A stretch of 40,536 nucleotides of DNA from an uncultured Oscillospiraceae bacterium (GTDB lineage Bacteria > Bacillota > Clostridia > Oscillospirales > Oscillospiraceae): the NCBI GenBank assembly GCA_905234625.1, contig CAJOIC010000003.1, positions 88,180 through 128,715 on the forward strand. The letters are read 5' to 3'. The position numbers were made by a program, and so were the translations under genes. Position 1 is the first letter of the stretch. Each line of letters opens with the position of its first letter. Of the stretch, positions 31,990 to 39,396 are shown piece after piece. The notes beneath the pieces were generated by a model. It did not search any database. It was not told the DNA's origin and saw nothing but the letters and a program-made list of their open reading frames with translations.

Positions 31990-33507
31990 ATGGAAAAATA
32001 TGACGCCATATATGGCAGGCAGTCTGTAGACCGGGCCGACAGCATCAGTATCGAGAGCCAGATAGAGTACTGCCAATACGAAATCAGAGGAGGTACATAC
32101 AAGACCTTTACGGACAAAGGTTACAGCGGAAAAAACACAGACCGCCCTCAGTTTCAGGCGATGATGGAAGCCATACGACGCGGTGAGATCCGCCGAGTCA
32201 TCGTGTACAAGCTGGATCGGATCAGCCGCTCTATTCTGGACTTTGCCACAATGATGGCCGAGTTTCAGGAATACGGCGTGGAATTTGTCTCCTGTACGGA
32301 GAAGTTCGATACCTCAACCCCTATGGGCCGAGCCATGCTGAATATCTGCATTGTATTCGCGCAGCTCGAGCGCGAGACCATCCAAATGCGCGTAGAGGAC
32401 GCCTATATCTCCCGCAGCCGCAGAGGATTCTACATGGGAGGGCGCATACCATACGGATACAAACTGGAGCCGCATATGATCGACGGGAAAAAGACGTCCC
32501 GCTATGGAATTGACCCCGCCGAGGCCGAGATCGTGAAGCTGATCTTCTCCATGTATGCCGAGCCGCAGACATCCTATGGCGATATCGTCCGCTACCTCAC
32601 AGAAAACGGTATCCAGAACGACCGCACGAAAAACGGAGTGTGGGATCGTTGCCGTATCGCGGAGATGGTCAAGAACCCGGTCTATGTCAAAGCCGACCTG
32701 AACATCTATCGGTTTTATAAGGATCAGGGAACGGTCATCCACAACAGCCCGGAGGATTTTGTCGGCATCTTTGGTTGCTATCTGTACTCGGACAAGAACG
32801 CCGGACGAAAGCAGACGACGCTGGAGGGACAGCACATCGTCCTCGCTCCTCACGAGGGGATCGTTTCATCCGATGTATGGCTGAAAGCACGCTTGAAGTG
32901 CCTCGGCAATAAGCAGGTGGCAAAGCCTCTCAAGGCCAAGAACACATGGCTGGCTGGGAAGATCAAATGCGGCAAATGCGGCTATGCGCTGACGATCAAA
33001 AAGGCAAAGACGAGGATCGGACGGTACTTCATATGCAGCAGCCGGATGCAGACGCACCGCTGCGAGGGCGTGGGCGGCATCGACGCCACTGCCTTTGAAA
33101 ACCTGATCCTAGCCGAGATGACTGACCACCTGACGCAGTTTGAAACGCTGAAGGCTCCGCAGGAGCAGGCCGAGAACCCCCGTATCTACGAGATCAGTGT
33201 GAAGCTCGAGCAAATCACGGCCGAGATCGAAAAACTGATGGACAAGGTGGCCGACGCGGACGAGTTGATGATGGAGTACATAAACCGCCGTATCCACGAG
33301 CTGGACGCGCAGGCAAACGATCTTCGTCAGGAACTGAAGGAACTGTCGCCGCTGGAAAACCAAAATCGATGTGATCTCACCGAGCTTCGGGGTTATATGT
33401 CCCATTGGGAGGAGCTGTCCTTTGATGACAAACGCGCCGTCGTCGATCAGCTGATCGCGCGGATCAGCGCCACGGAGGACACATGCGAGATCGAATGGAA
33501 GATATGA
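31990..33507 (+). CDS. Large serine recombinase of the cotJC element
   Basis: A 505-residue site-specific recombinase. The N-terminal resolvase domain (about 4-150) has the catalytic serine S12 in YGRQSVD, the IESQIEYC motif, YKLDRISRSILDF and FAQLERETIQ. The recombinase domain (about 155-265) starts GGRIPYGYKLEP. A zinc ribbon has C327 and C330 (IKCGKCGYAL) with C349 and C358. A coiled-coil stretch (about 395-450) ends the protein, as in large serine integrases. ATG 31990 follows AAAGGAAAG. The gene reads in the same direction as cotJC and ends 28 bases from the right attachment core, the usual place for an integrase beside its att site. Related to SpoIVCA-type and transposon recombinases. 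Confidence 0.95.
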   Translation: MEKYDAIYGRQSVDRADSISIESQIEYCQYEIRGGTYKTFTDKGYSGKNTDRPQFQAMMEAIRRGEIRRVIVYKLDRISRSILDFATMMAEFQEYGVEFVSCTEKFDTSTPMGRAMLNICIVFAQLERETIQMRVEDAYISRSRRGFYMGGRIPYGYKLEPHMIDGKKTSRYGIDPAEAEIVKLIFSMYAEPQTSYGDIVRYLTENGIQNDRTKNGVWDRCRIAEMVKNPVYVKADLNIYRFYKDQGTVIHNSPEDFVGIFGCYLYSDKNAGRKQTTLEGQHIVLAPHEGIVSSDVWLKARLKCLGNKQVAKPLKAKNTWLAGKIKCGKCGYALTIKKAKTRIGRYFICSSRMQTHRCEGVGGIDATAFENLILAEMTDHLTQFETLKAPQEQAENPRIYEISVKLEQITAEIEKLMDKVADADELMMEYINRRIHELDAQANDLRQELKELSPLENQNRCDLTELRGYMSHWEELSFDDKRAVVDQLIARISATEDTCEIEWKI

Positions 33508-33518
33508 CACATACACAT

Positions 33519-33546
33519 ACTTCATGTTGATTGTATCGGCGAGGCG
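33519..33546 (+). other. Right attachment site (attR) of the cotJC element
   Basis: Element arm ACTTCA-TG-TTGATTGTA (33519-33535) followed by the core TCGGCGAGGCG (33536-33546). Joined to the left arm, the circle would carry ACTTCA-N2-TTGATTGTA-N12-TACAATCAA-N2-TGAAGT, a 15-of-17 dyad about the centre GA. Confidence 0.88.
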
Positions 33547-33615
33547 CTCCGCCTGGCCACGGACAGGATGGACGAGAGAAACGTCTACGCCATGAACCCG
33601 GCCTTCGATATGTAA
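33536..33615 (+). pseudogene. cotJC: 3' part of cotJC, separated from its start by the element
   Basis: From 33547 the 22 codons LRLATDRMDERNVYAMNPAFDM followed by TAA encode the conserved CotJC tail. There is no start codon or ribosome site of its own, so it can only be expressed after excision of the element. The reading frame is intact with no stop or shift, which argues for continued selection or recent insertion. Confidence 0.93.
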
Positions 33616-33617
33616 AA

Positions 33618-33648
33618 GAATCCCCCGTGCGATCATGCACGGGGGTTC
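33618..33648. terminator. Bidirectional terminator between cotJC and the phosphofructokinase gene
   Basis: CCCCCGTGC (33622-33630) and GCACGGGGG (33637-33645) form a 9-bp stem; GAA and TTC outside extend it past one bulge. Tails are only moderately T-rich on either strand. It lies between two convergent genes. Confidence 0.75.
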
Positions 33649-33658
33649 AATGTTTCTA

Positions 33659-34897
33659 TCAGGCTTTGATCTTCCTGAGCTTTGCGTAGCGAGGGAGAGA
33701 GCACTCGGTGGGACGTTCCGGAGCACCCTGGATGAGGGGCAGAACGTAGTCGATGAACTCGTCGGTAACGAAGTTGCCCTCCGGGGTGATCCACTCCAGG
33801 GGGACCTTCTTCTCGGCGTTCGCCACGGCGGTGAGGGGGATGAGCTTCGTTTTGCAGACGTACTCGCCGTTCTCCTCGGCGCGCTCAAAGGCGACCATCT
33901 TGCCGGTCTCGCCGGCAATGGCGCTCTCCACGGCGATGCGTCCGGCCAGCTCCGCCTCGTCCACGTCGGCCTTGGAGGCCAGGTGGGCGCCGCAGCGCTG
34001 GAGAAGAGACAGCTCGATGGCGCGGGTCTTCACGTCGAGCTTCGCTTTGACGGCGTCCGCCAGACGGGAGGCGAGACCGCCCAGCTGGGCGTGACCGAAG
34101 CCGTCGGTGGAGCTGGCCTTCGCTTCGGAGACAAAGGTGCCGTCCGCGAAATGGACGCCCTCGGACACGGCAACGAGGCAGTTGCCCTTGGCCTTATAGA
34201 CCGTCTCCACGTCCGCGAGGAACTTGTCCATATCGAAGTCCAGCTCCGGCAGATACACGAGATCGGGACCCGCGCCGAAGCGGGAGCCTACGGCGGCGGA
34301 GCCTGCCAGCCATCCGGCGTGACGTCCCATGATCTCCATGATGGTCACCTGCCCGGTCGGGTAGACGCGGCTGTCGCAGGAGACCTCCATGCAGCTGGTG
34401 GCGATATATTTTGCCGCAGAGGCAAAGCCGGGGCAGTGGTCGGTGCCCACCAGGTCATTGTCGATGGTCTTGGGGATGCCCATGACACGGCATTCCCAGC
34501 CGGACTTGGCCATGAAGCGGCTGATCTTGTCGCAGGTGTCCATGGAGTCGTTGCCGCCGTTATAGAAGAAGTAGCGGACGTTGTGCTTCTTGAACATCTC
34601 GAGGATTGTCTTATAATCGGTGTCGTCCACGTCGGGATCGGCGAGCTTATAGCGGCAGGAGCCCAGCTCGGAGGAGGGGGTGTTCTTCAGAAGCGCCAGC
34701 TCCGCGGGGTCCTCCAGACCCATATCATAGAGCTTATCGCCCAGAACGCCGGTGATACCGTGGTCCGCGCCGAGGACCTGGGTGATCTCTTCGGCGGCGA
34801 GAGCGGCGGAGATGGCGCCGTAAGCGCTGGAGTTGATAACGGAGGTGGGACCTCCGGACTGACCGATGATGCATGCGCCGATAAGTTTATCAGCCAT
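33659..34897 (-). CDS. pfp: 6-phosphofructokinase, PPi-dependent type
   Basis: A 412-residue phosphofructokinase acting at the committed step of glycolysis. GQSGGPTSVINSS is the N-terminal phosphate loop. The motifs YNGGNDSMDT and GIPKTIDNDLVGTDHCPGF mark the type: an acidic residue after GGN and a lysine in PKTIDND are features of enzymes that use pyrophosphate, whereas ATP enzymes have GGDGS and PGTIDND. MEIMGRHAGWLAG and the fructose-phosphate binding region follow. The use of PPi is inferred from these residues. GGAGGAAAA lies ahead of the ATG on the minus strand. It is divergent from the aldolase gene. Confidence 0.9.
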   Translation of the reverse strand: MADKLIGACIIGQSGGPTSVINSSAYGAISAALAAEEITQVLGADHGITGVLGDKLYDMGLEDPAELALLKNTPSSELGSCRYKLADPDVDDTDYKTILEMFKKHNVRYFFYNGGNDSMDTCDKISRFMAKSGWECRVMGIPKTIDNDLVGTDHCPGFASAAKYIATSCMEVSCDSRVYPTGQVTIMEIMGRHAGWLAGSAAVGSRFGAGPDLVYLPELDFDMDKFLADVETVYKAKGNCLVAVSEGVHFADGTFVSEAKASSTDGFGHAQLGGLASRLADAVKAKLDVKTRAIELSLLQRCGAHLASKADVDEAELAGRIAVESAIAGETGKMVAFERAEENGEYVCKTKLIPLTAVANAEKKVPLEWITPEGNFVTDEFIDYVLPLIQGAPERPTECSLPRYAKLRKIKA

Positions 34898-34929
34898 TGT
34901 TATTTTTCCTCCAATTATTAAGATTTTGG

Positions 34930-34961
34930 TTGATTATAGCATACATTTGAGGTAAAATAAA
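34930..34961. promoter_or_regulatory. Overlapping divergent promoters of pfp and fba
   Basis: Plus strand (fba): TTGATT 34930-34935, 17 bases, TAAAAT 34953-34958. Minus strand (pfp): extended -10 TGCTATAAT with TATAAT at 34938-34933 and TTTATT at 34961-34956, spacer 17. The -35 of one overlaps the -10 of the other, so polymerase can occupy only one at a time. Confidence 0.75.
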
Positions 34962-35009
34962 GACAATAAAGACAAAAACAACATAATTTCAAAAGGAGAC
35001 ATACCAATC

Positions 35010-35945
35010 ATGCCTATCGTATCTACGACTGAGATGTTCAAGAAGGCCTATGACGGCGGTTATGCCATCGGCGCGTTCAATGTGAACAACATGGAGATCG
35101 TCCAGGGCATCACCGAGGCTGCCGCTGAGGTGAATTCTCCCCTGATCCTCCAGGTATCCGCCGGTGCGCGCAAGTACGCCAAGCACGTTTACCTCATGAA
35201 GCTGGTGGAGGCCGCCGAGGCTGATACGGGCCTGCCCATCGCGCTGCACTTGGATCACGGCGCCGATTTCGAGATCTGCAAGAGCTGCATCGACGGCGGC
35301 TTCACCTCCGTCATGATCGACGCTTCCTCCAAGTCCTTTGAGGACAACATCGCCCTGACGAAGCAGGTGGTGGAGTATGCCCACGACCACGGCGTCGTGG
35401 TGGAGGCCGAGCTGGGCACCCTGGCCGGCGTGGAGGATGAGGTCAAAGTCTCCGCTGAGGATTCCAGCTACACCCGTCCCGAGGATGTGGAGGAGTTCGT
35501 CTCCCGCACGGGCTGCGACTCCCTGGCCATCGCCATCGGCACCAGCCACGGCGCATATAAGTTCAAGCCCGGCACGAAGCCCCAGCTCCGCTTCGACATC
35601 CTGGAGGAGGTCAGCAAGCGTCTGCCCGGGTTCCCCATCGTGCTCCACGGTGCCTCCAGCGTCATCCCCAAGTATGTGGATATCATCAACGCCAACGGCG
35701 GTGCTCTGGTGGACGCCATCGGCGTTCCCGAGGATATGCTCCGCAAGGCCGCGACCATGGCCGTCTGCAAGATCAACATTGACTCCGATCTGCGTCTTGC
35801 CATGACTGCCGGTATCCGCGAGCATTTCCAGGAGCATCCCGAGCACTTCGATCCGCGCCAGTATCTGACCGTTGGCCGCGCGTATATCAAGGAGCTTGTC
35901 AAGGACAAGATCGTGAACGTCCTCGGAAGCGACGGCAAGGCCTGA
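35010..35945 (+). CDS. fba: Class II fructose-1,6-bisphosphate aldolase
   Basis: A zinc enzyme that splits fructose 1,6-bisphosphate into DHAP and glyceraldehyde 3-phosphate. The 311-residue product starts MPIVSTTEMFKKAYDGGYAI and has GAFNVNNMEIVQ, the zinc ligands in LHLDHGADF and in GTSHGAYKF and LHGASSV, plus SVMIDASSKSFEDNI and KINIDSDLR. AAAGGAGA precedes the ATG. It runs 3 bases ahead of the P-type ATPase relative, so both share the promoter at 34930. Together with the divergent phosphofructokinase it forms a glycolytic pair. Confidence 0.97.
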   Translation: MPIVSTTEMFKKAYDGGYAIGAFNVNNMEIVQGITEAAAEVNSPLILQVSAGARKYAKHVYLMKLVEAAEADTGLPIALHLDHGADFEICKSCIDGGFTSVMIDASSKSFEDNIALTKQVVEYAHDHGVVVEAELGTLAGVEDEVKVSAEDSSYTRPEDVEEFVSRTGCDSLAIAIGTSHGAYKFKPGTKPQLRFDILEEVSKRLPGFPIVLHGASSVIPKYVDIINANGGALVDAIGVPEDMLRKAATMAVCKINIDSDLRLAMTAGIREHFQEHPEHFDPRQYLTVGRAYIKELVKDKIVNVLGSDGKA

Positions 35946-35948
35946 TCC

Positions 35949-37613
35949 ATGGGCTTTTTCCGCGAGATAGACAAAGCCGTGTCCGGTCACGGGCACGGCT
36001 GCGGCTGCAATGACTGCGTACGCTTATACAACGCTCCGGACACCCGGAGCGTTGACAGAGTTCTGTGCGTACGCCTGGTGATCGCAGCCGCTCTTTTTAT
36101 AGCGGCGTGGATCCTCAGCGGTTCGCTGAGCGCGGTGTCTGTGCTGCTGTCCTGCGCGTCCGTTCTGTGTGCGGGGTATGACCGTTTCGTGCGTGCTGTT
36201 GCCGTGTGCGTCCGTGAAAAGAATGTGAACGAGGATCTCCTCATGCTGATCGTCGTGGTGGCAGCCGTAGTCATCGGACATCCGCTGGAGGCGGCCGGAG
36301 GTACGATCCTTCTCCAGGTCTCCGCCGTGCTGCGGGGCGTCGCGGTAGACAAGGTCAGGCGCGGACTGAGCATCCTGGCCGAGGACGGCGCCGAGCCGGA
36401 TACGGACGAGCTGTCTGCCTCCCATACCCGGGCGGAGGAATTTATCGCACATTTTGCCAGGCTCTATACGCCGGTCATCATCGCCATCGCGGTTGTGATC
36501 GCCGTGGTCACGCCGCTGCTGCTGCATACCACGGCGGTCGAGGGGATATACCGCGCGCTGATCCTGATGGTGATAGCATGCCCCTGCGCACTGATCGTCT
36601 CTGTGCCCCTGGCATACATGGCGGGTGTCGGCGCCGCGGCGAGACAGGGCGTCCGGTTCCGCAATACTGCCGCGGAGGACCGGCTCTGCCGCGCAGATAC
36701 GGTGGTTTTCGATCAGCATTCCGCCCTGGAGGGGGAGGGCCTGCGCGTGGTGTCCGTTAAGAGCGACAGGATCGACGCGGACGTACTTCTCCGGATCGCC
36801 GCACACGCCTGCGCCTATTCCGACGGCGAATACGCCCAGAGCGTCAAGGCCGCGTATCAGGACACGATCTACATAGAGCTCATCCAGAGCTTCATGCAGG
36901 ACCCCGGGCGGGGCATCACCGTGGAGGTGGAAGGCGTAAGTATCCTCTTGGGTACGGAGGAGTTCGTGCGCGAGCATGGCGTGGACCCCGGACTTGACGC
37001 GGTGCCTGAGACAAGCATGTACCTTGCCATAGACGGGAAATACGCGGGACGGATCCTTTTCGGCGCTGTTGCCCGTCCCACGGCCGCTGCTGCTGTGGCC
37101 CAGCTCGCCTGGGACGGTGACCGCAAGCTGGTGATGCTCTCCGAGGAGACCCCCGCCGCGGCGGAGAAATTCTCCCGTCTCGTGGGCGTGGGACAGTATT
37201 ACGCCGGATGCGGCGCGGATGGAAAGGCGGGCATTGTCCGGGATCTCCGGGAACGCCTGCGCAAAAACGAGTCCCTGGTCTTTGTTGGCGACGCCGCAAA
37301 GGACGCCGCGTGCTTTGAATTGGCTGACGTGGGCATTGCCGCCTCCGACAGCGACTCTGCGGATATCACCGCGGCGGAGCCGGGACCGGAGACTGTTCTG
37401 AAGGCCATCCGAACGGCGAAGCGTACCCGCAGCATCGTTCTGCAGAACGTGATCGGCGTTCTGGCGTTCAAGATCCTGGTGCTGTCGATGGATATGCTGG
37501 GCGTCTGTCCTCTGTGGCTCGCCATGCTGGCGGATGCGGGAGCGGCCCTGGCGGCCGTGCTCAATTCCATGCGTGCGCTGATCCCTCACGGGACGGCGCT
37601 GACAGAAGAATAA
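35949..37613 (+). CDS. Degenerate heavy-metal P-type ATPase relative, probably without pump activity
   Basis: A 554-residue membrane protein clearly derived from P1B (CadA/ZntA-like) ATPases. It has a His/Cys-rich start (GHGHGCGCNDC), paired helices up to the metal-binding CPC (C211-C213 in ACPCALIVSVPLAY) and two final helices. Yet the DKTGT phosphorylation motif reads FDQHSALEGEG (D255 kept, KTGT lost). The actuator domain with TGES is missing between RRGLSIL and AEEFIAHFARLYTP, TGD is SEE, and GDGxNDxP is GDAAKDAAC (from D448). The frame is long and clean, so it is maintained. It may bind metal or regulate rather than pump. It lies 3 bases after fba. Confidence 0.85.
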   Translation: MGFFREIDKAVSGHGHGCGCNDCVRLYNAPDTRSVDRVLCVRLVIAAALFIAAWILSGSLSAVSVLLSCASVLCAGYDRFVRAVAVCVREKNVNEDLLMLIVVVAAVVIGHPLEAAGGTILLQVSAVLRGVAVDKVRRGLSILAEDGAEPDTDELSASHTRAEEFIAHFARLYTPVIIAIAVVIAVVTPLLLHTTAVEGIYRALILMVIACPCALIVSVPLAYMAGVGAAARQGVRFRNTAAEDRLCRADTVVFDQHSALEGEGLRVVSVKSDRIDADVLLRIAAHACAYSDGEYAQSVKAAYQDTIYIELIQSFMQDPGRGITVEVEGVSILLGTEEFVREHGVDPGLDAVPETSMYLAIDGKYAGRILFGAVARPTAAAAVAQLAWDGDRKLVMLSEETPAAAEKFSRLVGVGQYYAGCGADGKAGIVRDLRERLRKNESLVFVGDAAKDAACFELADVGIAASDSDSADITAAEPGPETVLKAIRTAKRTRSIVLQNVIGVLAFKILVLSMDMLGVCPLWLAMLADAGAALAAVLNSMRALIPHGTALTEE

Positions 37614-37629
37614 ACCGCTTTATCCTATG

Positions 37630-37661
37630 GCCCCGGAGACCTCTGTCCCCGGGGCTGTTTT
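37630..37661 (+). terminator. Terminator after the fba operon
   Basis: GCCCCGG (37630-37636) pairs with CCGGGGC (37649-37655), with an inner GAC/GTC extension past one mismatch, followed by TGTTTTC. Confidence 0.82.
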
Positions 37662-37725
37662 CGTATTTGCAGTCGCTCATGGGTGTGTTCCTGGGAAAAA
37701 AACCGCTCCGCTATCGCCCTTTTTC

Positions 37726-37754
37726 TTGTAATGCGGGTCGATTTGACCTATAAT
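37726..37754 (+). promoter_or_regulatory. Sigma-A promoter for cdsA
   Basis: TTGTAA (37726-37731), 17 bases, TATAAT (37749-37754). The leader to the cdsA start would be about 95 bases long and contains a small upstream frame. Confidence 0.75.
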
Positions 37755-37837
37755 AGACCAGGATTCTGCGGATCAACAGGCTCTCTCGAAGCGCCGGACC
37801 GGAATGCGGATCACTCGGATATAAGGAGTTTCGGGCC

Positions 37838-37852
37838 ATGGCCCGTCTGTGA
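37838..37852 (+). other. Four-codon leader frame (MARL) coupled to cdsA
   Basis: AAGGAG (37822-37827) stands 10 bases before ATG 37838, which opens ATG GCC CGT CTG TGA. A second stop TAG follows at once, then one base, then the cdsA ATG at 37857. The cdsA start itself has no ribosome site. CGGGC-CATG-GCCCG (37832-37845) is a 5-bp hairpin with the leader ATG in its loop. Confidence 0.5.
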
Positions 37853-37856
37853 TAGT

Positions 37857-38660
37857 ATGAACATCAAAAAAAGATTGCTGCCCGCTGCGCTGATCGTGAT
37901 CGTCACCATCGGCTGCGTCCTTCTGAGCCGCCCGACGCGGATCTGGTATTTTGTCCTGCTGGGCATCCTGTCGGCGTTGGAGCTGGATAATGTCATGAAT
38001 CAGGGGGGTAGGCCCATATCCCGGATGCTTCCGATCCTATATATCGTCATCCAGGGCGTGCTGTGCCAGTTCCGGCTGTCAGCGGTATGGATGGTCGTCT
38101 GCTTCCTGGTGTTCGCGTTCTGTATCTTCTTCTGGGGCATCCTTGATCCGAAAAAAGGCGCCGCCTTCGTTATGGACGATCTCTTTGTCCTGATGTGGCC
38201 CTTCGGCTTCTATGCGGTGGTGATCCATGCCGCAGCGTCCGAAGTCTGGCTGCCGGTGCTGGCCATGGCGATCCTGGGAGCTTGGGCCTGCGACAGTATG
38301 GCCCTCATCGGCGGAAAGCTCCTGGGAAAGCACAAGCTGGCCCCGGAGGTGTCTCCCAACAAGACCTGGGAGGGTGCCGTGACGGGTGGGGTCTTTGCCG
38401 TTTTGGCAGGCTTGCTCATCAGCCTCATGCTGAAAAGCTTCGCGCCTGTGCCTGCGCTGCCCTGCATGATCATCACCTTCATCGCCTCCTGTTTTGGGCA
38501 GGTGGGTGATCTTGCGGCGTCGCTTATAAAGCGCATGGCCGGGGTGAAGGATTACGGGCACCTCATGCCTGAGCACGGCGGCATCATGGATAAAATGGAC
38601 AGTATGCTGTTCGCCATTCCTGCAGCGTATCTGGGCGTTTATATCATTGGACTGGTTTAA
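37857..38660 (+). CDS. cdsA: Phosphatidate cytidylyltransferase
   Basis: CdsA makes CDP-diacylglycerol from phosphatidic acid and CTP, the branch point of phospholipid synthesis, in the membrane. The 267-residue product has about eight helices and the C-terminal family signature: WACDSMALIGGKLLGKHKLA, VSPNKTWEGAVTGG, GQVGDLAASLIKRMAGVKDY and MPEHGGIMDKMDSM. The start ATG 37857 is chosen because MNIKKR leads straight into the first helix; the open frame continues upstream to 37683, but that part runs through the promoter. The stop overlaps the next start by 1 base. Confidence 0.95.
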   Translation: MNIKKRLLPAALIVIVTIGCVLLSRPTRIWYFVLLGILSALELDNVMNQGGRPISRMLPILYIVIQGVLCQFRLSAVWMVVCFLVFAFCIFFWGILDPKKGAAFVMDDLFVLMWPFGFYAVVIHAAASEVWLPVLAMAILGAWACDSMALIGGKLLGKHKLAPEVSPNKTWEGAVTGGVFAVLAGLLISLMLKSFAPVPALPCMIITFIASCFGQVGDLAASLIKRMAGVKDYGHLMPEHGGIMDKMDSMLFAIPAAYLGVYIIGLV

Positions 38661-39373
38661 TGAAAATGAGAAGAAAAGCATTGGTGACAGGCTCCTCTCG
38701 GGGCATCGGCGCCGCCACGGCAAGGCGTCTCGCAGCGGACGGCTGGGATGTGATCGTACACTATTTCCGCTCTGAGGAGAAGGCGCTGGCCCTGGCGACT
38801 GAGTTGGGGACCATAGCCGTCCGGGCGGACGTGCGTGACCCGGAGCAGGTGACGGATATGTTCCGTCAGATCGGGACCGTGGACCTTCTGGTCTGCTGTG
38901 CCGGAATCGCGGACTTCAACCTCCTCTCCGATGTGAGTGAGGAGCTATGGCGGGATATCCTGGGCACCAATACCGACGGTGCTTACCGCTGCTGCCGGGA
39001 GGCTATCCCTGGCATGGTGCACAACAAATCCGGCTGCATCCTGCTGACATCCTCCGTCTGGGGCCGGTACGGCGCCTCCTGCGAGGTGCCCTATTCCGCC
39101 TCCAAGGCGGCTGTCATCGGCCTGACCAAGGGCCTTGCCAAGGAACTGGGGCCTTCCGGTATCCGGGTGAACGCGGTGGCGCCGGGCCCGATCCTGACGG
39201 ATATGTTGACGCAATATGACTTTATCGATCTCGATTCTGTGGCGGAGGATACGCTTCTCGGCCGCTTGGGTACACCGGAGGATGTGGCGGAGCTTTTCGC
39301 CTTTCTCGCCTCCGACCGGGCCTCTTTCATCACGGGACAGATCATCGGCTGTGACGGCGGTTACGGTATGTGA
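38660..39373 (+). CDS. Short-chain dehydrogenase/reductase, FabG-like
   Basis: A 237-residue NAD(P)H-dependent SDR. The cofactor motif is VTGSSRGIGAATARRLA, followed by CCAGIADF, the catalytic serine in LLTSSVWGRYG and YSASKAAV (Tyr and Lys), and PGPILTDM. It is near FabG and the YmfI/ElfM-type reductases; the substrate is not evident. Coupling to cdsA by a shared base (TAATG) hints at a role in lipid metabolism, but FabG proper normally sits in fatty-acid gene clusters. Confidence 0.9.
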   Translation: MKMRRKALVTGSSRGIGAATARRLAADGWDVIVHYFRSEEKALALATELGTIAVRADVRDPEQVTDMFRQIGTVDLLVCCAGIADFNLLSDVSEELWRDILGTNTDGAYRCCREAIPGMVHNKSGCILLTSSVWGRYGASCEVPYSASKAAVIGLTKGLAKELGPSGIRVNAVAPGPILTDMLTQYDFIDLDSVAEDTLLGRLGTPEDVAELFAFLASDRASFITGQIIGCDGGYGM

Positions 39374-39396
39374 CGCCGACAGGGAAGGTGGACAGG

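Larger units (their letters stand above)
29771..33546 (+). mobile_element. 3,765-bp serine-recombinase element inserted in cotJC (skin-like intervening element)
   Basis: The element is bounded by the 11-bp direct repeat TCGGCGAGGCG (29771-29781 and 33536-33546). Deleting one repeat plus the interior joins QRFGEA to LRLATDRMDERNVYAMNPAFDM in the cotJC frame. The cargo is a toxin-antitoxin pair (minus), iteron-like repeats, a relaxase remnant, a 52-residue protein and a large serine recombinase ending 28 bases before the right repeat. Parts of it are clearly richer in A and T than the flanking genes (for example 30592-30850). The relaxase remnant suggests descent from a mobilisable or conjugative element that has shrunk. 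The reconstituted attP dyad supports site-specific excision by its own recombinase. It shares its overall plan with skin in sigK and SPbeta in spsM. Confidence 0.93.
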
